Positions 47,001 to 54,873 of a DNA stretch of 64,000 nt are shown here, piece by piece (positions within the stretch are counted from its first letter, which is position 1; each line of letters begins with the position of its first letter). The stretch is taken from contig NZ_JARSBN010000002.1 in NCBI RefSeq assembly GCF_029624125.1, forward strand, positions 1-64,000. Direction: 5' to 3'. Below the pieces are notes generated by a model that saw only the letters and a list, made by a program, of their open reading frames with translations, had not been told where the DNA came from and ran no database searches. Position numbers and translations under genes: made by a program. This stretch comes from Winogradskyella marincola. GTDB taxonomy: Bacteria > Bacteroidota > Bacteroidia > Flavobacteriales > Flavobacteriaceae.

Positions 47001-47136
47001 CTAAAGTCTCCTTATCTCCTAAAAACTCATCTGTTGGAATTTCTTCCACAAATTCATTTTGTCTAAGCGTCTCAACAATAGAGCTATTATCGTTTAGCTC
47101 TTCAACACTTTTCCAGTATTTCTTGTTTGATGACAT
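44020..47136 (-). CDS. actB: Alternative Complex III subunit ActB (molybdopterin-oxidoreductase-like, Fe-S)
   Basis: 1038 aa. An N-terminal extension (KKYWKSVEELN) of the type preceding Tat signals in this family runs to residue 50; the twin-arginine motif is SRRDFLKYIG (51-60) with a lipobox ending SLAAC71, so a Tat-exported lipoprotein is predicted. Residues about 90-720 resemble the catalytic molybdopterin domain but the family lacks the cofactor. The C-terminal part holds four cysteine groups for three [4Fe-4S] and one [3Fe-4S] cluster: CTGCGACVIAC, CQHCNHAPCETVCP, CVGTRYCANNCP, CSFCIQ and CACSAAC. It wires quinol electrons to ActA. Confidence 0.97.
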   Translation of the reverse strand: MSSNKKYWKSVEELNDNSSIVETLRQNEFVEEIPTDEFLGDKETLESSSTSRRDFLKYIGFSTAAASLAACEGPVIKSIPYINQPKEIVPGVANFYATTIADGYDFASVLVKTREGRPIKIENNTDAKTNCSANARVHASILGLYDSLRVKSPMKGNDTISWDTFVSETTSKLNSLSDDKQIVFLTATTPSPSTNKLVSEFAEKYGNVKHVTYDAISESATLDAYQAKYGKRGMANYDFSKATTIVSVGADFLGDWQGGGFDSDYAKKRIPENGKMSRHIQFESNMTLSGANADKRVPLTPNQQKLALAKLHSLVVGGAVSVDLPENIAKAVQSAANEISKAGSNAVVVAGIQDVNAQTVVLEINEYLNSKAFDPKTTINTRQGSDKGVMQLVADMKAGKVGALIMNGVNPMYTLPNSTDFAEGLKKTELSVSFSMKQDETSVLSQYIAAAPHSLESWGDFELKAGHYSLMQPTIRPLFDTKQFQEVLLAWNGNSTSYRDYLKSVWTADVLNGASFNKAVQDGVFVSTSTSSVENTEAVEDSSSDDNVETPSGNAARQLAASAKAGKMQLVLYPKTGMGDGQQANNPWLQEFPDPITRTTWDNYVTVSRADAEALGLENWNVANGGLNGSRVNITVNGTTLENVPVIIQPGQAKGSVGLSFGYGRTAEGMKAEMKTGVNAYPLYHNFNSVQDVTLSKASGEHEFACVQLHNTLMGRGDIIKETSLEVFNTKDRDVWNAVPLVSLDHNPVKVTDSKVDLWDEFDRTVGHHFNLSIDLNACTGCGACVIACHAENNVPVVGKSEMRRSRDMHWLRIDRYYSSQDTFEGDNEKKENISGLGSSLSEFGEMENPADNPQVAFQPVMCQHCNHAPCETVCPVAATSHGRQGQNHMAYNRCVGTRYCANNCPYKVRRFNWFLYNQNDEFDYYMNDDLGRMVLNPDVTVRSRGVMEKCSFCIQSTQAVILKAKREGRPVAKGEFNDACACSAACGSGAMRFGDVNEEGSPISELVKDDRAYHLLEHVGVKPNVVYQTKVRNTSQA

Positions 47137-47164
47137 ATAATTCTGAATTACTTCTTATTAAAAA

Positions 47165-48451
47165 TTAATAATGGCACTTACCACATTCTAATCCACCCAT
47201 TTGTGCCGCAGTTAATTGCTCAACACCATACTTTTTAGATAACTCTTCATGAATCTTAGTATAGTAACCGTTGTCTTTAACCTTCACATTTGTCTCCCTA
47301 TGACAATTAATACACCAACCCATTGTTAATGGCGCGTGTTGATACATTACTTCCATTTCCTCTACAGGACCATGACACGTTTGACACTCTACACCTGCAA
47401 CAGACACGTGCTGAGAGTGATTAAAGTACGCAAAGTCTGGTAAATTATGTATACGAATCCATTTCACTGGCTTAGAATCACCTGTATAACCAGTACCATC
47501 CCAACCAACAGCAGCATATAATTTTTGAATCTCTGCATTATAATCCACACCATACTCTTTACCTTCAGCTAAAGTCTCTGGCGCTACTTCTGAAATAGAC
47601 TTGTGACAGTTCATACACACATTCAACGAAGGAATGCCTGATGTTTTACTTACTCTAGCAGAAGAGTGGCAGTATTTACAATCTATACCGTTATCTCCAG
47701 CATGTATTCTATGAGAATAATGAATTGGTTGCACAGGCTCATAACCTTGATCAACACCAACCTGCATAAAATAACCGTACACAAAATAACCACTTGCTAA
47801 CAAAAACAAAATAGCAGTTACCAGTACTAAGAATTGGTTTTCTATAAATGCTTTCCAAATTGGTTTTCTTTGTTCGTCTACAGGAATCTCAATACCCTTT
47901 GCTTCCGCAAAACGATTTAACGTACGCTTTACTAAAACCAAAGCCATTGCTAACAACCCAAATAACACTACCAGTGCACCAAGAATTAGATCATTAGAAA
48001 CTCCTCCTCCAGAACCAGTTCCTTTAACCTCACCAGTTGTTGGAACAGGTTTTTCTTCTTTAGGCTGAGCAGTATATGCTAAAATATCAGTAATATCCTG
48101 ATCACTTAACTGCGGAAATGCAGTCATTGCAGTCTGGTTATACTCGTTAAAAATCTTAACAGCATAAGCATCACCTGCCTTAATTAGAGATGAACTGTTG
48201 CGTATCCACTTGTTTAACCACTCTCTATCCAAACCTTGCTCATCGGCTAATCTTGCTTCTACATTACGCAAAGCAGGACCTGTCATTGGCTTATCTAGCT
48301 TATGACACGCAGCACAGTTAGTATTAAATAAAGATTTTCCGTTTGCTGGATCTCCTTCTTGAGCAGTCAGTGAAGTTGAAAACGTAAGTAATAAAATAAA
48401 ACCAACACTAAATATCTTAGAGGTTAAATTACGGTAAATCACTTGTTTCAT
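47165..48451 (-). CDS. actA: Alternative Complex III subunit ActA with fused N-terminal cytochrome c domain
   Basis: 428 aa. Signal peptide to about residue 30. A monoheme cytochrome c domain carries CAACH (46-50) and a Met region (NQTAMTAFPQLSDQDITDILAYT). A Gly/Ser linker and two membrane helices (about 153-172, 205-230) follow. The C-terminal half has five CxxCH motifs: CKYCH, CMNCH, CQTCH, CINCH and CGKCH, the last at the very end. Pentaheme ActA is the electron-transfer subunit of Alternative Complex III; six hemes in total are predicted for this polypeptide. First gene of the operon. Confidence 0.96.
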   Translation of the reverse strand: MKQVIYRNLTSKIFSVGFILLLTFSTSLTAQEGDPANGKSLFNTNCAACHKLDKPMTGPALRNVEARLADEQGLDREWLNKWIRNSSSLIKAGDAYAVKIFNEYNQTAMTAFPQLSDQDITDILAYTAQPKEEKPVPTTGEVKGTGSGGGVSNDLILGALVVLFGLLAMALVLVKRTLNRFAEAKGIEIPVDEQRKPIWKAFIENQFLVLVTAILFLLASGYFVYGYFMQVGVDQGYEPVQPIHYSHRIHAGDNGIDCKYCHSSARVSKTSGIPSLNVCMNCHKSISEVAPETLAEGKEYGVDYNAEIQKLYAAVGWDGTGYTGDSKPVKWIRIHNLPDFAYFNHSQHVSVAGVECQTCHGPVEEMEVMYQHAPLTMGWCINCHRETNVKVKDNGYYTKIHEELSKKYGVEQLTAAQMGGLECGKCHY

Positions 48452-48502
48452 ATTGTTAGTTGAATTATCTTCTAATCTTTGGTACGATTTTTTCAGTTAA
48501 AT

Positions 48503-48516
48503 ATGACAAAAGTCAT
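48503..48516. promoter_or_regulatory. Inverted repeat ATGAC-N4-GTCAT in the act operon leader
   Basis: A perfect 5-bp inverted repeat with a 4-nt AAAA spacer, 52 nt upstream of the actA ATG. The N4 spacing resembles Crp/Fnr-type boxes, and oxygen regulation of a terminal oxidase operon would make sense, but this is inference from one short palindrome. Confidence 0.3.
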
Positions 48517-48532
48517 GTTTCTGAAACTCTGG

Positions 48533-48540
48533 CAAAAGTA
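48533..48540 (-). promoter_or_regulatory. Candidate -7 element TACTTTTG of the act-cox operon
   Basis: Perfect TAnnTTTG match on the minus strand, giving a leader of about 75 nt before actA. No -33 TTTG at about 19 nt was seen. Confidence 0.5.
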
Positions 48541-48636
48541 AGATATTAAGTCGATTTTAGAAATCATAGAGAAGTGTTAATATCTAATTTATACCAATTC
48601 TAAATAACATTTTTATGGCTATATCGTTGAATAATA

Positions 48637-48644
48637 TAACTTTG
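48637..48644 (+). promoter_or_regulatory. Candidate -7 element TAACTTTG of the SPOR gene
   Basis: Perfect TAnnTTTG match, 17 nt before the ATG at 48662. It diverges from the act operon promoter about 100 nt away. Confidence 0.45.
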
Positions 48645-48661
48645 TATTTAAACCACAAATT

Positions 48662-49045
48662 ATGACAAAAAAAAACAAATATATCAGTACTGCAATTTTA
48701 ACATTATTACTCTCCGCAAGCTTAAATGCGCAGCAAGGAGACGTCACAATTGAGCAAGATAAAGAAATAGATAAGCTGCTAGAATACAAAAAGGATGTTA
48801 AGACCAGTAAAGTCTATAGAATACAAATATTCCAAAGCACAGATCCTGATAAAGCTGATCGTGAAAAATTGAATTTTTTAAACCTATTTGACGAGTGGCC
48901 TGCTGAAATTGTTTGGAACACTCCAAACTATAAAATATGGGTAGGTAATTTTACAACAAGACTTGAAGCAGATAGAGCTCTAGCTAAAATAAAGAAAGAA
49001 TACATGTATGCTATGATTTTTCAACCTAAATCTGACAAAAAATAG
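48662..49045 (+). CDS. Secreted SPOR-domain protein
   Basis: 127 aa. Signal peptide 1-25 (MTKKNKYISTAILTLLLSASLNAQ). Residues about 55-122 form a SPOR-like domain: KVYRIQIFQSTDPDKADREKLNFLNLFDEW...KIWVGNFTTRLEADRALAKIKKEY. SPOR domains bind denuded peptidoglycan, often at division sites; this short protein has nothing else, so it may act as a periplasmic peptidoglycan-binding factor. Single-gene unit between two minus-strand operons, ended by a bidirectional terminator. Confidence 0.9.
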   Translation: MTKKNKYISTAILTLLLSASLNAQQGDVTIEQDKEIDKLLEYKKDVKTSKVYRIQIFQSTDPDKADREKLNFLNLFDEWPAEIVWNTPNYKIWVGNFTTRLEADRALAKIKKEYMYAMIFQPKSDKK

Positions 49046-49068
49046 AAACACAGTTAAAATAAAACACA

Positions 49069-49100
49069 AAAAAAAGCGACTTATATAAGTCGCTTTTTTT
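49069..49100. terminator. Bidirectional terminator between the SPOR gene and infB
   Basis: 14-bp perfect stem (49069-49082 with 49087-49100; core AAGCGACTT/AAGTCGCTT) with 4-nt loop ATAT and T runs on both strands. It serves the plus-strand SPOR gene and the minus-strand rimP-nusA-infB operon. Confidence 0.92.
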
Positions 49101-49118
49101 ATTTAAATTATTTAGAAA

Positions 49119-51854
49119 TTATTTTAATTTCTTTTTTACTTCAACCTCTTGGAACGCTTCTAAAATATCTCCTTCATTGATATCATTGTAACCTTTAATT
49201 TGCATACCACAATCGTAACCTTTAGAAACTTCCTTAACATCATCTTTAAATCGTTTTAATGATGATAATTCACCTGTGTAAACCACAACTCCATCTCTAA
49301 TAAGTCTTATACCAGAATTTCTGTAAATTTTACCATTAGTTACCATACAACCTGCAATGGTACCAATCTTAGAGATCTTAAATGTTTCTCTAATTTCTGC
49401 TGTACCTGTAACCTCTTCTTTAAGCTCTGGAGATAACATACCTTCCATAGCATCTTTAAGGTCATTAATAGCATCGTAGATGATAGAATATGTTCTGATA
49501 TCGATTTCTTCTTTATCGGCAGTTATTCTGGCATTTCCAACAGGTCTAACGTTAAAGCCAACAATAATTGCATCAGAAGCAGATGCTAACAACACATCAC
49601 TTTCTGTAATTGCTCCAACACCTTTGTGGATAATATTTACCTGAATTTCTTCTGTAGACAACTTCTGGAATGAATCAGTTAATGCTTCAACAGAACCATC
49701 CACATCACCTTTAAGGATAATGTTCAGCTCTTGGAAATCACCAAGCGCTATACGTCTTCCAATTTCATCAAGTGTAATATGACGTTGAGTTCTAACAGAC
49801 TGTTCACGTTGTAATTGTGTACGTTTAGCAGCAATTTGTTTTGCTTCACGCTCATCTTCAAATACATTGAATTTATCACCTGCTTGTGGTGCACCATCCA
49901 GACCTAATATTGATACTGGTGTTGATGGCCCTGCTTCTACTATGTCGTGACCACGCTCATCGTGCATAGCTTTAACCTTACCACTATTCTTACCTGCTAA
50001 AACGTAGTCTCCTACTTTTAAGGTACCAGCTTGTACTAAAATTGTTGATACATAACCTCTACCTTTATCTAAATAAGCTTCTACTACTGTTCCGCTTGCT
50101 GCTTTGTTAGGGTTAGCTTTTAATTCTAATAATTCTGCTTCAAGTAATACTTTTTCCAAAAGCTCTTTTACTCCAGTACCAAATTTTGCTGATATATCAT
50201 GTGATTGAATTTTTCCTCCCCAATCTTCAACTAATAAATTCATATTAGCTAATCCTTCTTTCACCTTGTCTGGGTTTGCGTCTGGCTTATCAATTTTATT
50301 TATAGCGAATACGATTGGAACACCTGCCGCTTGAGCATGAGAAATTGCTTCTTTGGTTTGTGGCATTATAGCGTCATCAGCAGCTACAACAATAATAGCA
50401 ATATCTGTTACTTGAGCACCACGAGCACGCATTGCCGTAAAGGCTTCGTGACCTGGTGTATCTAAGAATGCTATTTTTTGACCATTATCTAACTGAACTC
50501 CATAAGCACCAATATGCTGAGTAATTCCACCAGATTCACCTGCAATCACATTTTCTTCACGAATGTAATCTAGTAATGATGTTTTACCATGATCTACGTG
50601 ACCCATCACTGTTACGATTGGTGCACGAGATTTTAAATCTTTTGGATCGTCTTCTACTGTTTCTATTGATTCTTCAATATCTGCAGTAACAAACTCTACT
50701 TCATATCCAAACTCTTCTGCTACGATGGATAATGTTTCTGCGTCTAAACGCTGATTCATTGTTACCATCATACCCAAAGACATACATGCAGAAATAACTT
50801 GTGTTACACCAACATCCATCATTGTTGCAACTTCACTTACAGTAACAAATTCTGTTACTTTAAGGATTTTGCTTTCTGCTGCTTCTGCTTGAAGTTCCTT
50901 TTGAGATTGCTCTCTATGTCGATCTCTTTTTTCTCGACGGTTTTTAGCTCCTTTTCCTTTACTAGATTTTCCTTGTAGCTTTTCTAGTGTTTCTCTTACT
51001 TGCTTTTGTACTTCTTCTTCACTAGGCTCTTCCTTAACTACTTTTGGACGAGTACCTCTTCCTTTGCCTCCTCTTCTATTATCAAAGTTTGGTCTTCCGC
51101 CTCCATCATTGCCTCCTTTGCTAATTCTACGTCTCTTACGTTTATTATTGTCATTAGAAGAATCTGTCTTTTTATCTTCTTTTTTCTTCTTAGGCTTATT
51201 AAACTGAGATAAATCTATTTTTTTACCTGTAGTAACCGGACCTGTTAGTTTTTGGTATTGAGTTTTTAACTTATCATCTGTCCTAGGCTCAGTGGACTCT
51301 GGTTTCTTCTCAACTTTAGGTTCTACCTTTTTTGGCTCTTCTTTTTTAGGCTCAACCTTCTTAGGCTCCACTTTTACAGGCTCAACCTTTTTAGGTTCTT
51401 CTTTCTTAGGCTCCTCTTTTTTAGGTTTTTCCTCTACTACCTTTTGTTTTTCTTCTTTAACAACAGGCTTTTCCTCTTCTTTCTTCTCCTCTTTAGCTTT
51501 TGGCTTTTTATCTAAATCGATTTTACCTATCTGCTTTGGACCACTAAGCTCAGCCTTTGCTTTTACAACAGACTCTTTTACAGCTTCTTTCTTTTCCTTT
51601 TCTACAATTTCGCGTTCGCGCTGCTCACGAAGCTTCTCTTTTTCCTTGAGTTTTGCTTCACTTACCTCTTGAGCTTTTTCACGCTTAGATGCATCTGTTT
51701 GAAATTCATCAGATAACGTGTTGTAAACCTCTTGCGAAATTTTTGTATTAGGACTTTTCTCAATTTCGATGCCCTTAGACTCTAAAAAGTCTACTGCACG
51801 GTCTAATGAGATGTTTAGTTCTCTTAATACTTTATTAATTCTAATTTGAGCCAT
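49119..51854 (-). CDS. infB: Translation initiation factor IF-2
   Basis: 911 aa. An IF2-N domain at the start ([26 protein letters not shown]) is followed by a long low-complexity charged region, including pentapeptide [K/V][K/V]xEP repeats at about 144-182 and a basic Gly/Arg stretch (about 230-270). The GTPase domain has [29 protein letters not shown] and NKIDKP. Domains II-IV follow to the end. It positions fMet-tRNA on the 30S subunit. Last gene of rimP-nusA-infB. Confidence 0.98.
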   Translation of the reverse strand: MAQIRINKVLRELNISLDRAVDFLESKGIEIEKSPNTKISQEVYNTLSDEFQTDASKREKAQEVSEAKLKEKEKLREQREREIVEKEKKEAVKESVVKAKAELSGPKQIGKIDLDKKPKAKEEKKEEEKPVVKEEKQKVVEEKPKKEEPKKEEPKKVEPVKVEPKKVEPKKEEPKKVEPKVEKKPESTEPRTDDKLKTQYQKLTGPVTTGKKIDLSQFNKPKKKKEDKKTDSSNDNNKRKRRRISKGGNDGGGRPNFDNRRGGKGRGTRPKVVKEEPSEEEVQKQVRETLEKLQGKSSKGKGAKNRREKRDRHREQSQKELQAEAAESKILKVTEFVTVSEVATMMDVGVTQVISACMSLGMMVTMNQRLDAETLSIVAEEFGYEVEFVTADIEESIETVEDDPKDLKSRAPIVTVMGHVDHGKTSLLDYIREENVIAGESGGITQHIGAYGVQLDNGQKIAFLDTPGHEAFTAMRARGAQVTDIAIIVVAADDAIMPQTKEAISHAQAAGVPIVFAINKIDKPDANPDKVKEGLANMNLLVEDWGGKIQSHDISAKFGTGVKELLEKVLLEAELLELKANPNKAASGTVVEAYLDKGRGYVSTILVQAGTLKVGDYVLAGKNSGKVKAMHDERGHDIVEAGPSTPVSILGLDGAPQAGDKFNVFEDEREAKQIAAKRTQLQREQSVRTQRHITLDEIGRRIALGDFQELNIILKGDVDGSVEALTDSFQKLSTEEIQVNIIHKGVGAITESDVLLASASDAIIVGFNVRPVGNARITADKEEIDIRTYSIIYDAINDLKDAMEGMLSPELKEEVTGTAEIRETFKISKIGTIAGCMVTNGKIYRNSGIRLIRDGVVVYTGELSSLKRFKDDVKEVSKGYDCGMQIKGYNDINEGDILEAFQEVEVKKKLK

Positions 51855-51925
51855 AAATTGCTGTAATATACTTAAATCTGTTTTATATCAATCTAACTTC
51901 TTCTGTTTTTAAAGTTAAACTGCTA

Positions 51926-53158
51926 TTAGTCTTCAAACTCTTCCTTAAGAATTCTAATGACTTCTAATATTGTTTCTTCTTCTAAATCAGTACGTTTTAC
52001 TAAATCGTCTACGTCTTGTTCTAGAATGCTTTTTGCTGTATCCATACCAGCTTTGCTGAATTCATCAATAATCCATCCATCGATTTCATCTGAGAATTCT
52101 TTTAATTCTACATCTTCTTCTGCACCTTCTCTAAACACGTCTATCTCATAACCTGTTAACTGACCTGCTAAACGAATGTTATGTCCACCTCTACCAATAG
52201 CTTTGGACACTTCTTCTGGCTTTAACAACACCTCAGCACGCATGTTTTCTTCGTCTAACTTTAAAGATGTTACTCTTGCTGGACTTAATGCTCTTGTTAC
52301 ATACAGTTGCGTGTTGTTTGTAAAATTAATTACATCTATATTCTCGTTACCAAGCTCGCGCACAATACCATGAATACGAGACCCTTTCATACCAACACAA
52401 GCTCCTACAGGATCTATTCTGTCGTCATAAGAATCTACAGCTACTTTAGCTTTTTCTCCTGGTATACGAACTACTTTTTTCACTGTTATTAAACCGTCAA
52501 ATACTTCAGGAATTTCTTGCTCAAATAACTTTTCTAAAAACAATGGTGATGTTCTAGACATTATAATTGCAGGCTTACTTCCTTTTAATTCAACACTTTC
52601 TATAACTCCTCTTACATTTTCACCCTTTCTAAAGAAATCTGAAGGTATTTGTCTGTCTTTTGGCAAGATAATTTCATTACCATCATCGTCTAATAAAATT
52701 ATAGCTCTATGACGGATGTGATGTACCTCTGCAGTATAAATTTCACCTTCTAACTCTTTAAATTGCTTATAAATGTTAGTATTATCGTGCTCATGAATTT
52801 TAGAAATAAGATTTTGTCTTAATGCTAAAATTGAACGTCTTCCTAAATCAATTAACTTTACTTCTTCTGCAACGTCTTCACCTACTTCAAAATCTGGCTC
52901 TATTTTTTGAGCTTCTGATAATGCAATCTCTTGATTAGGATCCTCAACTTCACCATCTGCAACTACGATACGATTTCTCCAAATCTCTAAATCACCTTTA
53001 TCTGGATTGATAATGATATCAAAGTTGTCGTCGTCTCCGTACTTCTTTTTTAAAGCATTACGTAACACATCTTCTAGAATCGCCATCAGCGTCACTCTAT
53101 CAATTAACTTATCGTCCTTAAATTCTGAAAATGACTCTATTAACGCTACATTTTCCAT
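51926..53158 (-). CDS. nusA: Transcription elongation/termination factor NusA
   Basis: 410 aa. NusA N-terminal RNAP-binding domain (about 1-130, LIDRVTLMAILEDVLRNALKKKYG), an S1 domain (about 130-205), and KH domains with GACVGMKGSRIHGIVRELGNENIDV and AIGRGGHNIRLAGQLTGYEIDV. The C-terminal acidic repeats of E. coli NusA are reduced to one short segment, usual outside Proteobacteria. It lies between rimP and infB, the classic order, 12 nt after rimP. Confidence 0.98.
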   Translation of the reverse strand: MENVALIESFSEFKDDKLIDRVTLMAILEDVLRNALKKKYGDDDNFDIIINPDKGDLEIWRNRIVVADGEVEDPNQEIALSEAQKIEPDFEVGEDVAEEVKLIDLGRRSILALRQNLISKIHEHDNTNIYKQFKELEGEIYTAEVHHIRHRAIILLDDDGNEIILPKDRQIPSDFFRKGENVRGVIESVELKGSKPAIIMSRTSPLFLEKLFEQEIPEVFDGLITVKKVVRIPGEKAKVAVDSYDDRIDPVGACVGMKGSRIHGIVRELGNENIDVINFTNNTQLYVTRALSPARVTSLKLDEENMRAEVLLKPEEVSKAIGRGGHNIRLAGQLTGYEIDVFREGAEEDVELKEFSDEIDGWIIDEFSKAGMDTAKSILEQDVDDLVKRTDLEEETILEVIRILKEEFED

Positions 53159-53170
53159 AATTGAATTGAA

Positions 53171-53635
53171 TTAAAATTTTATTTTAACTTTTGCTTCTTT
53201 AATGTTATCAAAAGCAATATTAACTTCTTTAATTATTGTTACCTTACCTTTTCCTACTGGTTTTGGTTCTCTAGCTTTCCACTTTAACATCACCCCTTCT
53301 AGTGTAACATCTGTTAATTGCCCTTCTAGCACATTACCTTCTACAGTTTTTATTTCTAGGTTTCTACCTATATGCTTATTATACTGTCTTGGTTTTTGCA
53401 AAGGCGATGCTGCACCACAAGAGGATACTTCTAATGAAAAGTCTTGCTCTTCTCTATCAAGATTGTGCTCAATGGCTCTACTTACAAAGATGCAATCTTC
53501 TACTAACACACCATTATCGCCATCTAAAATAACTTTAATGGTATTATCTGATAAAATTTCAAAATCAATAAGGATTAAATCCTTACGCTGATCTAGTGCC
53601 TGATCTAATAAATCTTTTACTGTATCCTTAAACAT
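53171..53635 (-). CDS. rimP: Ribosome maturation factor RimP
   Basis: 154 aa from the ATG at 53635 (MFKDTVKDLLDQAL), which matches the normal RimP length. A longer frame to 53728 would start upstream of the -7 element and read through the leader hairpin, so it is rejected. The VSRAIEHNLDREEQDFSLEVSSCGAASPLQKPRQYNKHIGRNLEI block is typical. RimP aids 30S subunit assembly. First gene of the operon, behind the leader hairpin at 53650-53673. Confidence 0.95.
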   Translation of the reverse strand: MFKDTVKDLLDQALDQRKDLILIDFEILSDNTIKVILDGDNGVLVEDCIFVSRAIEHNLDREEQDFSLEVSSCGAASPLQKPRQYNKHIGRNLEIKTVEGNVLEGQLTDVTLEGVMLKWKAREPKPVGKGKVTIIKEVNIAFDNIKEAKVKIKF

Positions 53636-53649
53636 CTCTTGATATAAAA

Positions 53650-53673
53650 AGAGAGGACTTTTTCGTCCTCTCT
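53650..53673 (-). terminator. Terminator-like hairpin in the rimP leader
   Basis: Minus-strand transcript: stem AGAGAGGAC, loop GAAAAA, stem GTCCTCTCT, then TTTTATA. This is an intrinsic-terminator form 15 nt before the rimP ATG and about 20 nt after the predicted transcription start. A leader attenuator is plausible; see findings. Confidence 0.8.
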
Positions 53674-53698
53674 CGTTTTCTTTCCGTAAACAATTGTG

Positions 53699-53729
53699 CA
53701 AATATACAATATTATATGAACTTTTCAAA
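53699..53729 (-). promoter_or_regulatory. Promoter of the rimP-nusA-infB operon
   Basis: TTTG (53729-53726), 19-nt spacer, TATATTTG (53706-53699): a full Bacteroidota promoter. Transcription would begin near 53693, giving a leader of about 58 nt that contains the hairpin. Confidence 0.82.
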
Positions 53730-53789
53730 GTCCAGTAAAATGGATTTATTTTCGTAAATTTATGTAACTAATATAAATCACTCAAAATA

Positions 53790-54614
53790 ATGAATAGAAT
53801 CCTAGTCCCTACTGATTTTTCGGAGCAAGCAACTAATGCTTTGGAAGTTGCTGCCATGTTAGCAAAAAAACATGATGCCGAAATTTACTTATTACACATG
53901 ATGGAAATACCTATGCAACATATTGATCCAGGATCTGTAAAAAGTGACATTCCTGAAACGCTTTTTTTTATGAAACTAGCGCATAAAAAATTTGAAGATC
54001 TTATGGATAGTGATTTTTTAGAGGGCATTACTGTTCATGAAACTGTAAAGGCTGATATTACATTCAATGAGATAAAAGATGCTTGCAAAGAATTTGACAT
54101 TGACTTAATAGTTATGGGCTCTCATGGTGCTTCTGGCCTCAAAGAAATGTTTATTGGTTCTAATGCTGAAAAGGTAGTTAGATCTTCTGATGTTCCTGTG
54201 CTGGTTATTAAAAATAAGCACAACAGCTTTAATATTAAAAACTTTGTTTTTGCCTCCGACTTTAAAAATGACAATAGAGAAACTTATAAACAAGCCGTAA
54301 AGTTTGCGGAATTATTTGATGCTAAAATTCACCTATTACTAGTTAATACTGCAAATAATTTTATTACAACTCACGAATCTAGAACTCGAATAAACGATTT
54401 TATTTCTGGGCAGAGTTTTGAAAACTATACTATAAACGTGCACAACGACTTTAGTATAGAACAAGGTATCTTAACTTTTTCTCAAGAAATTGACGCGGAC
54501 CTAATAGGTATAAGTACACATGGCAGACAAGGTATTGCTCATTTTTTTAATGGCAGCATAAGTGAAGACTTAGTAAACCATGCTAAAAGACCAGTAATAA
54601 CTTTTAAGATATAA
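53790..54614 (+). CDS. Universal stress protein with two UspA domains
   Basis: 274 aa. Domain 1 (about 1-142) ends in VMGSHGASGLKEMFIGSNAEKVV...VPVLVI, which includes the Gly-rich ATP-binding pattern G-x2-G-x9-GS. Domain 2 (about 148-274) has GISTHGRQGIAHFFNGSISEDLVN...RPVITFKI with a matching Gly pattern. Tandem Usp proteins are common stress or metabolic regulators in flavobacteria; the precise role is unknown. The likely promoter has TATTTTCG (53747-53754), one mismatch to the -7 consensus. It diverges from the rimP operon and ends at a strong terminator. Confidence 0.94.
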   Translation: MNRILVPTDFSEQATNALEVAAMLAKKHDAEIYLLHMMEIPMQHIDPGSVKSDIPETLFFMKLAHKKFEDLMDSDFLEGITVHETVKADITFNEIKDACKEFDIDLIVMGSHGASGLKEMFIGSNAEKVVRSSDVPVLVIKNKHNSFNIKNFVFASDFKNDNRETYKQAVKFAELFDAKIHLLLVNTANNFITTHESRTRINDFISGQSFENYTINVHNDFSIEQGILTFSQEIDADLIGISTHGRQGIAHFFNGSISEDLVNHAKRPVITFKI

Positions 54615-54635
54615 AAGAATACCACAGATGTAAAT

Positions 54636-54670
54636 AAAAAATCCTAATCAAAAATGATTAGGATTTTTTT
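54636..54670 (+). terminator. Terminator of the universal stress gene
   Basis: Stem of about 15 bp, core TCCTAATCA (54642-54650) with TGATTAGGA (54655-54663), loop AAAA, A run before and T run after. It lies 22 nt past the stop. Confidence 0.92.
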
Positions 54671-54731
54671 GTTGATCTGCTTGAGCTCTCTTCGATTACA
54701 CTCTACATAAACTTCTCATCTTATATATTGT

Positions 54732-54772
54732 AAAAAAAAAAAAAAATCCTTACTCTAATAGAATAAGGATTT
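54732..54772 (-). terminator. Terminator of tRNA-Gln
   Basis: Minus-strand stem AAATCCTTA/TAAGGATTT (54772-54764 with 54752-54744), followed by a tract of about 15 T (plus-strand A run 54732-54746). It is just downstream of the tRNA 3' end at 54782. Confidence 0.88.
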
Positions 54773-54781
54773 AGATTTCAG

Positions 54782-54854
54782 TTGGCCTACTAGGGCTCGA
54801 ACCTAGACTCTTCTGGACCAAAACCAGACGTGTTGCCAGTTACACCATAGGCCA
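54782..54854 (-). tRNA. tRNA-Gln (anticodon UUG)
   Basis: 73 nt. Acceptor stem TGGCCTA/TAGGCCA with discriminator A at 54782, anticodon stem TCTGG/CCAGA with loop TTTTGGT (anticodon TTG), and T arm CTAGG-TTCGAGC-CCTAG are all visible. The 3' CCA is not encoded (the next bases read CTG). It has its own promoter and terminator. The stretch from 54615 to 55006 between protein genes holds this tRNA, two terminators and promoter elements. Confidence 0.96.
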
Positions 54855-54873
54855 ATCTCTCAAATTGAGGGTG

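Noticed and set aside
51309-51425. Possible CRISPR or other direct-repeat array
   Set aside because: The ~15-bp repeats are contiguous, without spacers, and in frame within infB.
51292-51672. Plus-strand 126-aa Phe/Ser/Gly-rich frame opposite infB
   Set aside because: Antisense of the Lys/Glu/Pro repeats of IF-2; repeats in it mirror the sense repeats.
53202-53591. Plus-strand 129-aa frame opposite rimP
   Set aside because: Antisense shadow of a conserved gene; no promoter or family evidence.
53636-53728. 31-residue N-terminal extension of RimP
   Set aside because: The start would be upstream of the -7 promoter box and the coding region would run through the leader terminator hairpin.
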